DNA from: CAVTWH01 sp963850915 | Lineage (GTDB): Bacteria > Actinomycetota > Actinomycetes > Mycobacteriales > Micromonosporaceae | Assembly (NCBI GenBank): GCA_963850915.1 | Contig: CAWKND010000008.1 | Span: forward strand, 124,001-188,000 | Length of the DNA stretch: 64,000 nt | Reading direction: 5' to 3' | Shown here: positions 18,401-26,011 of the stretch, piece by piece | Numbering within the stretch: position 1 is the stretch's first letter | Layout: each line of letters opens with the position of its first letter | Notes under the pieces: generated by a model | Database searches by the model: none | The model's input: the letters and a program-made list of their open reading frames with translations, nothing else | What the model was told of the DNA's origin: nothing | Position numbers and translations under genes: made by a program

Positions 18401-19837
18401 GGCCTCCTCGGTACGCCCCAACCCTTCCAGCACCGCCGCGTAGTTGTACCCGGCGATCGGGGCGCTGACCTGTGCGCCGTCCCGGACGGCGACCTGCAGT
18501 GCCAGTACCGCGATCTCGGTCCGGTGCTGTTCGTTGGCGGCCAGCCCGATGCGCAGCGCCTCCTCGCCGTCCCGCGCCGCGCCGATGGCCGCCTCCCACA
18601 GGCTCTGCGGCAGTTCGGTACCCCAGCGCTGACCGATGTGGTCGAGTACGTAGTCGAAGACGTCCAGCGAGTCGCCCTGGCCGAGCAGGAGTGAGCTGGC
18701 CGCGTACATCGGTCGCTGGGCCCAGTCGAGCGCCTTCTGGATGTCCGCCGCGTCCGGCGGCTCGACGCCGTGCTCCTGGGCGTACCGGGGCACGAGTCCG
18801 ATCAGCAGGCTCCGCGGAATCGGCCGGTCGAAGCCGGCCCGGTGCCAGTCGGCGGCGACCATCACCACGAGCGCGCCGACCTGCTCGGAGATCATCCCGC
18901 TCTCCAGCCGCTCGACCAGGTCGGGGCCGGCCGCCAGGTACTCGGCCAGTCCCCACCGGTCGAGAGCTGCGATCGTACGCGGATCGGTGTACGCCAGCGC
19001 AGTCCGTTGCCGTTCGTCCATGCTGAACATCCGGTCGATCCGCAGTCGCTGGGCGCGCTGCAGAACCGGCCAGTACGGCGACTCCAGGCCGGCGTGCGGC
19101 AGGTGCTCGTCGAAGGCCTGGTTCCGGATGGTTGCCACGATGCTGGCGCCGGCCGGCGCGTCGTCGCCCTCCAGCAGGCCCAACAGCCGGGTGAGGCTGC
19201 CGCCGGTCAGGTAGCGCTGCAGGTCGTCCAGCCAGATCACGCTGTCGCGCAGGTCGATCCGCACGTCGAGGAGGCGGCTGAGTGCGTCCGCGTCCTCCGG
19301 GAAGATCAGCTGGCGGCTCGGGAAGTTGCGCCGGATCGCCTCCGCCGCCATCCGTGACTTGCCGGCCTTGGAGTCCCCGATCAGCAGTACGAACACCCGC
19401 TCGTTGAGGTACCGGTCCAGCTCGGTGTCCCGGTCGCGCGGCACGTACGGGCCGCGCTTCGGTTCCCGCGACGGGGATACCCGCAGCAGCGTCAGGTCGC
19501 GTACCGACGCGACCGTGGGTACGCCGCGCCGCGAGTAGAGGCGCAGGCTCTGGCGCAGCGTCGAGGTGTACTCGTCGTCCTGCTTGAAACGCTCGCGCAA
19601 TTCGCTGACGACCAGCGGTACCGCCACGGCGACGGCCGCGGCGAGGCCGCGCCACCCGACGCCCAGCCGGAGCTGTTGGGTGACCGCCCATGCGCCGGCT
19701 GCCAGAATCGCCGAGACCAGCAGCCACGGCGCCCGCGCCAAGCCGCGACCATCCGAACGGCGCGGGCGGCGAGCCGCACCGCCGACCGGCGAAGGCCGCC
19801 GGCTGCCGTCAGGACCACGGCCGTCCCGCTTCGTCAT
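15416..19837 (-). CDS. Membrane-anchored STAND-type P-loop / Sel1-TPR / SecA-like fusion protein
   Basis: This is a 1473-residue protein in one uninterrupted frame. Order: basic N-terminus; two membrane helices (about 36-56 and 61-79); a P-loop NTPase with GDSKAGKS Walker A (154-161) and VIWLDD Walker B (200-205), then a helical region; Sel1/TPR repeats (about 460-640, such as SYRRAAELGHLESAYAAGRL); and a SecA-like region from about 690 to the end. The SecA likeness covers the whole motor: PEAFAAVREAIRRIIG, then ITYGT-like LTYGTPTQFVFDYL, VADEADIVLLDDAR (DEAD box), QQAIQAKERIEI, LYGLDAVAVPADRPV, and the scaffold region VIDSEWRDFLAGMDE with RENSVRLLITIQV. The SecA Walker A (TGEGKT) is replaced by PGDDYW (760-765) and the NMAGRGTDI-type motif by NAWHTHVDA, so the SecA module is probably ATPase-dead while the N-terminal P-loop looks intact. 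No SecB-binding zinc tail is present. The role is unknown; a membrane-bound sensor or conflict protein is possible. Confidence 0.85.
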   Translation of the reverse strand: MTKRDGRGPDGSRRPSPVGGAARRPRRSDGRGLARAPWLLVSAILAAGAWAVTQQLRLGVGWRGLAAAVAVAVPLVVSELRERFKQDDEYTSTLRQSLRLYSRRGVPTVASVRDLTLLRVSPSREPKRGPYVPRDRDTELDRYLNERVFVLLIGDSKAGKSRMAAEAIRRNFPSRQLIFPEDADALSRLLDVRIDLRDSVIWLDDLQRYLTGGSLTRLLGLLEGDDAPAGASIVATIRNQAFDEHLPHAGLESPYWPVLQRAQRLRIDRMFSMDERQRTALAYTDPRTIAALDRWGLAEYLAAGPDLVERLESGMISEQVGALVVMVAADWHRAGFDRPIPRSLLIGLVPRYAQEHGVEPPDAADIQKALDWAQRPMYAASSLLLGQGDSLDVFDYVLDHIGQRWGTELPQSLWEAAIGAARDGEEALRIGLAANEQHRTEIAVLALQVAVRDGAQVSAPIAGYNYAAVLEGLGRTEEAEDSYRRAAELGHLESAYAAGRLLAARGDDEAERYYRLAAQGDHPLALLALGRLLRVPDPQEALRLLARAAELGEAEAAYTAGQLLEESDRAGEARDYYRIAAHGGYAEGMYALGVLLREDDQQEALRWFRSAAELGHAQAAYSAWRIHDARGERDEARRFAQMAQADRDRSGQEVVPAETSSAGRALVSQRRRGALEWTAIVGPIGVLDGAMHARTDEELRHFNDSLRRRVARGESLDAILPEAFAAVREAIRRIIGVPCADPVLVAAAALHSGRIVQLRPGDDYWLAMVLAAHLRALAGRGAHVLVHDERALNGHFAAARAVHALLGMRTGLTTVATPESERRAAYLAELTYGTPTQFVFDYLADGRALEPKDRMCADRYFAVADEADIVLLDDARQNFDVTSLAEAEPRWFVEFARIARLLQPGVHYLVDRQRESTEPTLAGIAWVEDTVGVDNLYLPENAYLVRHLGVALDAKELYLAGRDYLVRDGQVRLLDRSTGAVKQSTVTYNGDVQQAIQAKERIEITGLKIPEAQIRQRAFLRQYPTLAGLAEGATADAEAYQRLYGLDAVAVPADRPVRLLLGRDVLYRDDEVRTRAVAEVVVERHRRGQPVLVDVASDQQAGELAALLEGGGIAVRTVSTHDRAAAERILEDAAAPGSVVVAVNAWHTHVDAPLGGTDGSPQQRDAVVAAGGLLVIGCGRSKSQRRDTRLANHAGRRGEPGEAVFYLARTDALLEGVPTLGASLVGDQPLSGAMLSRGIAARQRLLTAVDVEALAVGVRWDGVVEEYRLSLTTLRDRVLDGLRLTELTDDFARETVRAYVEQWTPAAVRAPDDLDELNGRLAALCGNTVERLALTAGEQRLAIGAGTPANRGAGLQRRRGATVERRTVESQALELVRGALHRRREQFGEEAWFELQRRIVLGVIDSEWRDFLAGMDEAWDETNLDRLKGRDPEIAYVRAGAELYRTLLTGVRENSVRLLITIQVQITDQLAAP

Positions 19838-19996
19838 GCCCGCGAGTCTTACACAGAGAGCTAAATGTCCACTTCAGCCAGTGACCCTGAGTCGACCGCC
19901 GTTCGTGCCATTCATCGATCGTCCGCGTCGGCAATCGGAGCGACACAGCCGGAAATGGCTTTCCCCGCCGCCCGCTGGACATCGCCGCGGGAACCA

Positions 19997-20023
19997 GCCG
20001 CCCGGGCAGTAGGCCCGGGCGGC
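19997..20023 (-). terminator. Hairpin terminator after the MMPL gene
   Basis: There is a perfect 11-bp stem (GCCGCCCGGGC / GCCCGGGCGGC) with a 5-nt loop, 6 nt past the stop of the minus-strand exporter gene. It separates that gene from the SecA-like fusion gene. Confidence 0.65.
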
Positions 20024-20029
20024 TTGGAT

Positions 20030-22141
20030 TCAGGCCCTGATGGGGGCGGGCTCTTCGACGGCGGCCGGGGTCGCCTCATCGGGTACCTTGGCGAGCTTGC
20101 TCGGCCACCAGATGTGCCGTCCGATGTCGAGGTTGAGCGCGGTCACCAGTACCGAGCGGACGATGATCGTGTCGAGCAGTACGCCGAACGCGACCGCGAA
20201 GCCGATCTCGGCGAACGCGGTGAGTGGCAGCGTGGCCAGTACCGTGAACGTGCCGGCCAGTACGAAGCCCGCCGACGTGATCACGCCACCGGTCGCGCCG
20301 AGCGCGATCAGCGCCGCCCGCCGGGTCCCGTGCCGCGCCGCCTCCTCGCGTACCCGGGTCATCAGGAAGATGTTGTAGTCGATACCCAGGGCGACCAGGA
20401 ACACGAATACGAACAGCGGGAACGCCGTGTCAGCGCCGGCGAAGCCGAACACGTGCCGGAATATCAGCGCACTCCCGCCCATCGCGGCGCCGAAGGACAG
20501 CACGACGGTGGCGACCAGGATCAGCGGTGCCAGGATGGCCCGCAGCAGCAGCGCCAGGATGAGCAGCACCACCAGGAGCACGATCGGGATGATCACTTTC
20601 CGGTCGTAATCGGCGGCGTTGTGTACATCGAGGTTCACGGCGGTGTTGCCGCCGACCTTCGCGTCGGCACCGGCTATCGGATGTACCGCGTCGCGTACCC
20701 GGTCGACGGTGTTCAGCGCGGCCTTGCTGTCCGGGGCCGTGGTGAGCGTGCCCTGCAGGTAGGCGAGGTCGCCCTTGATCACCGGCTCGGTGACGGTGGC
20801 CGCGTCGATGCCGGGCACGCCGGCGAGCGCCGCGCGTACCGCCGGCGCCTGTGCCGCGTTGCTGATCACCACGACCGGGCTGCCAGAGCCGGCCGGGAAG
20901 TGCCGAGCGGCCACCTGCTCGCCGACGATCGAGTCCGGGTGCCCGCGGAAGGCGTCCTTGTCAGCCAGGCCGGTCGCGTTGAGCTGGAGGATGCCCAGCG
21001 CCAAGGTGGCGAGCACGAGGCTGGTGACGATCCACGTGGTCCGGGAACGGCGGCTGATGGCGTTGCCGACACGCGCCCAGACGCCGGTGCGGGTGGGTTC
21101 GGACGAGCCGTACCGGGCATGGGTCGGCCAGAAGATCCACCGGCCGACGGTGACCAGCATGGCCGGCAGCAGGGTCATGGTGACCAGTAGCGCGACCAGG
21201 ATCCCGACCGCGGCGACCGGGCCCAGGCCCCGGGTGGAGTTGGTCCTCGCGAACAGCAGGCACAGCATGCCGATGATGACGGTGCTCGCGCTGGCGACGA
21301 TGGCCGGCCCGGCCCGGTGCAGGGCGACTGCCATCGCCTCGTGCCTGTCCTCGTGCCGGCGCAGCTCCTCCCGGTAGCGCGCGATGAGTAGCAGTGCGTA
21401 GTCGGTACCGGCGCCGAACACGAGCACGGTCAGGATGCCCGCGCTCTGCGCGTTGACGGTCAGGCCGGCGTGCTTGGCGAGCAGGTAGATCACCGCCTCC
21501 GCGCTGGCCAGCGCGACGCCCGCCGAGATGATCGGCAGCAGCCAGAGCGTGGGGCTGCGGTAGGTGAGCAGCAGGATCAGTACCACCACGCCGATGGTGC
21601 CGAACAGCAGGGTGCCGTCGATACCCTCGAAGGCCTTGCTGGAGTCGGCCGCGCTACCGGCCGGGCCGGTGATGTGCACGCTGAGGCCGTTGGCGCCGCT
21701 CGTCGCGGTCGCGCGTATCGAGTCGACCAGCGTGCCGGCCTTGTTCCAGCCGTCCTTGCCCAGGTCGAGCGGGATGATCAGTTGACCGGCCTGGCCGTCG
21801 GCCGAGAACAGCGGACCGGTGACCTTGCCGTCCAACTCGGTCAGCTGGCCGAACGTCTGGGCATCCGCGGTGATCTTCGCGCGGTCGGCGTCGGTCAGCC
21901 CGGACGGGCGCTCGTAGACCACCACCGCGGGGATCGTATTGGGCGAGGCGAATCCGGCCTGCAAGGTGAGTACCTGCGTCGATTCGGCACTCCCCGGCAG
22001 CCAGGACTTGGCGTCGTTCTTCTCGACCCCGGTCAGCTTGCCGGCCAGCCCTCCGGCGAGTGCGACAACCGCCAGCCAGAAGACGATGATCACGTATTTC
22101 ATCCGGCGTCCGGTGAGCAGACCGGTAATTGAGCTGGCCAT
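20030..22141 (-). CDS. MMPL/RND family transporter
   Basis: This 703-residue proton-driven exporter has two copies of the MMPL module, each with a large external loop after the first helix and then five or six helices. The N-terminal loop carries SWLPGSAESTQVL; helices such as TLLFGTIGVVVLILLLTY and IPIVLLVVLLILALLL are plain, and FGAGTDYALLL and ALGIDYNIFL are the two matching helix-4 motifs with the conserved D-Y pair used for proton relay. MMPL proteins export lipids, siderophores or small hydrophobic compounds. ATG 22141 is preferred to an in-frame ATG at 22165 because GGGGGATC lies 7 nt before it. The substrate cannot be told from the context. Confidence 0.92.
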   Translation of the reverse strand: MASSITGLLTGRRMKYVIIVFWLAVVALAGGLAGKLTGVEKNDAKSWLPGSAESTQVLTLQAGFASPNTIPAVVVYERPSGLTDADRAKITADAQTFGQLTELDGKVTGPLFSADGQAGQLIIPLDLGKDGWNKAGTLVDSIRATATSGANGLSVHITGPAGSAADSSKAFEGIDGTLLFGTIGVVVLILLLTYRSPTLWLLPIISAGVALASAEAVIYLLAKHAGLTVNAQSAGILTVLVFGAGTDYALLLIARYREELRRHEDRHEAMAVALHRAGPAIVASASTVIIGMLCLLFARTNSTRGLGPVAAVGILVALLVTMTLLPAMLVTVGRWIFWPTHARYGSSEPTRTGVWARVGNAISRRSRTTWIVTSLVLATLALGILQLNATGLADKDAFRGHPDSIVGEQVAARHFPAGSGSPVVVISNAAQAPAVRAALAGVPGIDAATVTEPVIKGDLAYLQGTLTTAPDSKAALNTVDRVRDAVHPIAGADAKVGGNTAVNLDVHNAADYDRKVIIPIVLLVVLLILALLLRAILAPLILVATVVLSFGAAMGGSALIFRHVFGFAGADTAFPLFVFVFLVALGIDYNIFLMTRVREEAARHGTRRAALIALGATGGVITSAGFVLAGTFTVLATLPLTAFAEIGFAVAFGVLLDTIIVRSVLVTALNLDIGRHIWWPSKLAKVPDEATPAAVEEPAPIRA

Positions 22142-22221
22142 TGCTGATCCCCCGTGTTCGAGCATTGGTCAATTCTCTCCGGCCACACCCGCCCCACGCG
22201 GCTATCGCCGGAGGTACCAGT

Positions 22222-22425
22222 ATGACTGCCCGGTCGGTACCACGGCGTCCGGGGTGGCCTCCGTCATACCCACCGCCGCCCCGGCGGCCGAGGCGTCCGG
22301 CGGTGCTATGTGCCGCGCTACTCCACAGTGGCGGATCGAGCGTCCTCAGTGGATTCGCGGAGCCGGGCGACGGCGGCACCGGATACTCTCCGTTACCCGC
22401 ACTGAGGTACGCTGCGCTGACCTGA
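22222..22425 (+). CDS. Possible small proline-rich leader protein (doubtful)
   Basis: A 67-codon frame begins MTARSVPRRPGWPPSYPPPP after a very good ribosome site (CGGAGG, 7 nt before ATG 22222) and ends 16 nt before the methyltransferase start. Its third-position G/C content (roughly 70%) is lower than in surrounding real genes, and the composition is typical of shadow frames. I list it only because of its ribosome site and position. Confidence 0.2.
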   Translation: MTARSVPRRPGWPPSYPPPPRRPRRPAVLCAALLHSGGSSVLSGFAEPGDGGTGYSPLPALRYAALT

Positions 22426-22441
22426 CGGCGGAGGCGAGTCG

Positions 22442-23239
22442 ATGAGTTCGGTGGAGTTGCGCACGGACGTACCGCACTCGGCGCGGATCTATGACTACCT
22501 GCTGGGCGGGAAGGACAACTTCGCCGCTGACCGGGAAGCCGCCGGCACGATCACCGCGGACTGGCCCCACCTGGCGATCTCGATGCGGGCCAACCGCAAC
22601 TTCATGGCCCGGGTGGTGCACCACCTCGCGGCCGACTTCGGCATCCGGCAGTTCCTGGACATCGGTACCGGGCTGCCCACCTCACCGAACCTGCACGAGG
22701 TGGTGCAACGGGTGTCGCCACGGTCACGCGTTGTATACGTGGACAACGACCCGATCGTTCTCGTACACGCCCGCGCGCTGCTGACCAGTACCCCCGACGG
22801 GCGCACCGCCTACATCGACGCGGACCTGCACGATCCGGCGGCGATCCTGTCCGCGCCGCAGTTCACCGAGACGCTCGACCTCACCAAGCCGGTGGCGCTG
22901 AGCCTCATCGCCGTTCTCCACTTCGTCGTCGACGAGGATGAGGCGCACCGCATCATCGACCTGCTGATGGAGCCCCTCGTACCCGGCAGCATGCTGGCGC
23001 TGTCCGTGGTGACCGCCGACAGCGCGCCGGAAGAGGTCAACCGTGGCGTGGCGGCGTACGTCGCCAAGGGCATCTCGGAGAAGGCCCGGAACCTGCGGGA
23101 GGTCCGGGGCCTGTTCCGCGGGCTGGACCTGATCGAACCGGGCGTCGTACTGGTCAACCACTGGCGCCCGGACGCGGCCGCCGCGGCTCTCGACGACGCA
23201 CACGTCCACATGTACGGCGGTATCGCGGTCAAGTCCTGA
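22442..23239 (+). CDS. SAM-dependent methyltransferase, DUF574 family
   Basis: This 265-residue protein has the hallmarks of the actinomycete DUF574 family: HSARIYDYLLGGKDNFAADR near the N-terminus, FLDIGTGLPTSPNLHEV as the SAM-binding motif I, VYVDNDPIVLVHARALL as motif II, and LSLIAVLHFVVDEDEAH further on. Members are numerous in actinomycetes and often lie near XRE-DUF397 regulators, as here; their substrates are unknown. ATG 22442 follows GGCGGAGGCG. Confidence 0.92.
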   Translation: MSSVELRTDVPHSARIYDYLLGGKDNFAADREAAGTITADWPHLAISMRANRNFMARVVHHLAADFGIRQFLDIGTGLPTSPNLHEVVQRVSPRSRVVYVDNDPIVLVHARALLTSTPDGRTAYIDADLHDPAAILSAPQFTETLDLTKPVALSLIAVLHFVVDEDEAHRIIDLLMEPLVPGSMLALSVVTADSAPEEVNRGVAAYVAKGISEKARNLREVRGLFRGLDLIEPGVVLVNHWRPDAAAAALDDAHVHMYGGIAVKS

Positions 23240-23269
23240 GTGGACGGTGCGCCGTCCGACGGTGCGGGC

Positions 23270-24157
23270 TCAGGCCCGGTCGAGCTGCTTGAGGGCGTGC
23301 TTCAGGAACTCGGCGGTGTTCTCGGGTGGGTCGGCGGTGACGCAGAGCCGCTCCATCGCCGTGGCGTAGTTCTCCACGTCCTCGCGCTTGTCGAGGTAGA
23401 GCGCGCTGGTCAGCTGCTCGATGTAGACCACGTCGGGCAGGTCCTGGTCGGAGAAGCGCAGAATACTGAACGCGCCGCCGGCCGCCGCGTGCCCGCCGAC
23501 GTGGAAGCCGACCACCTGGAGCTTTACGTTGGGCAGCTCGGTGGCGGCGATGAGCGCCTCGATCTGCGCGCGCATCACCTTCGGCCCGCCGATCGGCCGG
23601 TGCAGTACGGCCTCGTCGATGACCGCCCACAGCTGCGGTGGCCGGGGCCGGGAGAGCAGCTGCTGGCGCTCCATCCGAAGGGTGACCCGGCGGTCGATGT
23701 CCTGGGTATTGGCGTTCGCGTGGCCGAGCATGACCACGGCGCGGGCGTACTCCTCAGTCTGTAGCAGCCCGGGCACGAACTGGACCTCGTAGTTGCGGAT
23801 CAGCTTCGCGGCTGCCTCCAGCCCCAGGTACGACTGGAACCAGCTGGGCAGGACGTCGCCGTACCGGTGCCACCAGCCGGGCGTGTTCGCCTCCCGGGCC
23901 AGAACCAGCAGCCGGGCACGTTCCTCTTCGTCGTCCACGCCGTAGAGGGTGAGCAGGTCGGCGACGTCGCGCTCCTTGAAGCTCACCCGGCCCAGCTCCA
24001 GCCGGCTGATCTTCGACTCCGAGGAGCGGATCTCCCAGCCGGCGGCCTCCCGGCTGACGCCCTGTGCCTCGCGCAGCCGGCGCAGGTGTGCGCCCAGCAG
24101 CATCCGCAGCGCCGTCGGCCCGCTGTTGGCCGCCGCATCCTGTCCGGCTGTAGTCAC
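23270..24157 (-). CDS. XRE-family helix-turn-helix regulator with DUF5753 domain
   Basis: This 295-residue protein has an N-terminal HTH (LGAHLRRLREAQGVSREAAG, then SSESKISRLELGRVSFKERDV) and a C-terminal DUF5753 domain (ANTPGWWHRYGDVLPSWFQ, then YEVQFVPGLLQTEEYARAV). It belongs to the large actinomycete class paired with DUF397 proteins, as in BldB/WhiJ-type systems that influence development. The GTG at 24157 is chosen because GGGAGG precedes it; the frame stays open upstream to 24532 without a likely start. The DUF397 partner gene lies upstream on the same strand, 220 nt away. Confidence 0.93.
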   Translation of the reverse strand: MTTAGQDAAANSGPTALRMLLGAHLRRLREAQGVSREAAGWEIRSSESKISRLELGRVSFKERDVADLLTLYGVDDEEERARLLVLAREANTPGWWHRYGDVLPSWFQSYLGLEAAAKLIRNYEVQFVPGLLQTEEYARAVVMLGHANANTQDIDRRVTLRMERQQLLSRPRPPQLWAVIDEAVLHRPIGGPKVMRAQIEALIAATELPNVKLQVVGFHVGGHAAAGGAFSILRFSDQDLPDVVYIEQLTSALYLDKREDVENYATAMERLCVTADPPENTAEFLKHALKQLDRA

Positions 24158-24377
24158 TCGTCCGACCTCCCACAGCCGCGAACAGGCCACCGCACCCAAG
24201 TGCGGATCGAGTAAGCATGCCATAACCACAGCGTGATGAGCGATGGCCAACAGTCCAAAGTCGCGGCCGGTGTCGCACCCGGCGGCGCGGTCCACGCCGC
24301 GAGAGTCCGGGAGCGGAACCGTCCACTGTGGACAAGGTGCGGGAGTCGCGGCTGGCGAACGCGGCTGGCGAACCTGG

Positions 24378-24611
24378 TTAGAGCAGGTGGTCGAAGTCGC
24401 CGTCCCGGGCTCCCGCGACGAACGCGGCGATCTCATCGCGGGTGTACACGAGGGCGGGGCCGGCTGGATCCCGCGAGTTGCGCATGGCGATCGCGCCGTC
24501 CGAGAGGGCGGCGAGTTCGACACAGTTGCCACTCGGGTTGCTGCGATTGCTCTTCTGCCACTTCAGGTCGCCAAGGTCGGCAGCCGGCATGCCATTGCGG
24601 GTCGGTTGCAT
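24378..24611 (-). CDS. DUF397 domain protein
   Basis: This 77-residue protein has the DUF397 pattern WQKSNRSNPSGNCVELAAL, then AMRNSRDPAGPALVYTRDEIAAFV and GARDGDFDHLL. DUF397 proteins act with a neighbouring XRE-DUF5753 regulator, probably controlling its DNA binding in an antitoxin- or antagonist-like way. The ATG at 24611 is used; TTG 24614 directly precedes it. A cluster of GCATCC/GGATGC palindromes lies 20-60 nt upstream. Confidence 0.92.
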   Translation of the reverse strand: MQPTRNGMPAADLGDLKWQKSNRSNPSGNCVELAALSDGAIAMRNSRDPAGPALVYTRDEIAAFVAGARDGDFDHLL

Positions 24612-24633
24612 CAAATCTCGCTTACCTGCTCAT

Positions 24634-24669
24634 GCATCCAGCGGATGCGATCCATGCACGTGCATCCGC
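24634..24669. promoter_or_regulatory. Cluster of interleaved palindromes upstream of the DUF397 gene
   Basis: GCATCC (24634-24639) faces GGATGC (24643-24648). GCGGATGC (24641-24648) pairs with GCATCCGC (24662-24669), and ATGCACGTGCAT (24654-24665) is a perfect 12-bp palindrome. Lying between DUF397 and the divergent GGDEF gene, they are candidate operators. Confidence 0.45.
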
Positions 24670-24802
24670 TCTTGCGGACGCACAGCACGACGCGGATGAT
24701 AGCTCATGTGCGTTGGTACATGCCCGTCACTTTCCGCAACCGGAGGCCGGAAGCGATGAACGGCACGGTTTTCCACCGTTCGCCGCGTGACCTGGGTCCT
24801 TT

Positions 24803-25501
24803 GTGTCCGGTAGTAAGCAACCGCAAGCTTCCCAACGCACACTCTCGGTGACCGCAGTGCTAGATCCCTTCACTGTCTCGTCGGCGGCTCTCGGGCTCAC
24901 CGGAACCGCGCTGGGGTGGCACTGGTACCTCAGTGCCCGGCGTGCCCACGCCCGCGCCGACGAGTTGCGCGCGGAGCTGCGGACGCAGCGCCACGCCGCC
25001 AATCACGACCCGCTCACCGACCTACCCAACCGGCGGGCGTTCTTCCAGATCGGCGCCGCGCTGGTGGCCGAGCCGGCCCGGCGACCCGCCGCGGTGGTCC
25101 TGCTCGACCTGGACAACTTCAAACAGATCAACGACCGGCACGGGCACGCCACCGGTGACCACGTACTCGCGACGATCGCCCGGCGGCTGTCCGGGTACGC
25201 CCAGGACAACCTGGTCGCCCGGCTGGGTGGCGACGAGTTCGCGGCGCTGTTCACCTGCCGCGCCACGGACGGGGTACGGGCCTACCCCGCCGTGGACTCG
25301 CTGGCGCAGCTGGTCGCCGAACCGATCCGGTACGCCGGGCATGCCCTCGCTGTCACCGCGTCGATCGGCCTGTCCCAGGTCGCCGGCGACGGGACCCTGG
25401 TACAGGCGCTACACGAGGCTGACATCGCCATGTACCAAGCCAAACGCTGCGGCGGGATGAGCAGTATGCCCGCCGCGGACCGGTCACCGAGTCGCGAATA
25501 G
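24803..25501 (+). CDS. GGDEF-domain protein (probable diguanylate cyclase)
   Basis: This protein of about 232 residues would make cyclic di-GMP from two GTP. One short hydrophobic segment (SSAALGLTGTALGWHWYL, about 27-44) precedes a coiled stretch rich in Arg/Ala/Glu, then the GGDEF domain: HDPLTDLPNRRAF, LLDLDNFKQINDRHGHATGD, RLGGDEFAAL with an intact GGDEF catalytic motif, and a final HEADIAMYQAKRCGG. No RxxD inhibitory site is evident directly before GGDEF. The start could be GTG 24803 or GTG 24848; the latter begins just before the hydrophobic segment. The small gene at 25517 follows after 15 nt. Confidence 0.88.
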   Translation: MSGSKQPQASQRTLSVTAVLDPFTVSSAALGLTGTALGWHWYLSARRAHARADELRAELRTQRHAANHDPLTDLPNRRAFFQIGAALVAEPARRPAAVVLLDLDNFKQINDRHGHATGDHVLATIARRLSGYAQDNLVARLGGDEFAALFTCRATDGVRAYPAVDSLAQLVAEPIRYAGHALAVTASIGLSQVAGDGTLVQALHEADIAMYQAKRCGGMSSMPAADRSPSRE

Positions 25502-25516
25502 AGGAGGCCCACCAGC

Positions 25517-25849
25517 ATGCCAGCCCCCACGGTCGAACCCGGTCGACGGCCCACCGGAGAAATCGCCACCACCGACAGCTACCGGCCGACCGACCCCGTC
25601 TGGATTTTCCGGGGCGGTGCCTGGCGACCGGGAATCATCGAAGCGGCGTCCAGTCGCGCCGCCACGGTGACCTACCGGCCGAACACCACCCGGGGTACCG
25701 GGGTGGACACGCTCACCGCCCGGTACATCGCCCGGCGCAGCGAGTTCGACTCGGTCCTCGACACCGCCGCAGCGCCGCGGCGGGTACCCGTTGGCGACCG
25801 GGGACCGCAGAGCCCGCCGTCAACCGCGCCACTGCGCCGCGCCTCGTAG
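25517..25849 (+). CDS. Hypothetical protein downstream of the GGDEF gene
   Basis: This 110-residue protein starts at ATG 25517 after GAGGAGG, only 15 nt past the GGDEF stop, so it is probably co-transcribed. Residues about 20-75 look like a small beta-rich domain (DPVWIFRGGAWRPGIIEAAS, then AATVTYRPN and TLTARYIARR), reminiscent of a Tudor/SH3-like barrel; the tail is disordered. No known function is recognised. A role with cyclic di-GMP is suggested only by the neighbour. Confidence 0.7.
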   Translation: MPAPTVEPGRRPTGEIATTDSYRPTDPVWIFRGGAWRPGIIEAASSRAATVTYRPNTTRGTGVDTLTARYIARRSEFDSVLDTAAAPRRVPVGDRGPQSPPSTAPLRRAS

Positions 25850-26011
25850 CAGCCCGCGCGAGGGGCGCCGCGTCCCGTTTGTACCGGGGACGACGACGTG
25901 ACCTGCGGCGCGGGTCGCGGGAAGTACATCAGCCGCGCCTTGTGCCCGGGGCCGCGCCACCCGCATGCTTGGGCAGCTGGGTAAGATCACCCAGCCGGGG
26001 CGGAGGGTACG

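Noticed and set aside
15416..19837. Housekeeping SecA
   Set aside because: The Walker A and later ATPase motifs are lost, the N-terminal half is a different protein, and there is no C-terminal zinc tail.
22129..22425. A 98-residue frame beginning antisense within the MMPL gene
   Set aside because: Its first part is antisense to the exporter's coding region; only the shorter version from ATG 22222 has a ribosome site, and that is listed with low confidence.
24233..24851. Plus-strand frames of 185 and 202 residues over the DUF397 gene
   Set aside because: They are antisense to the DUF397 gene, which has family motifs and a partner regulator; no ribosome site is seen.
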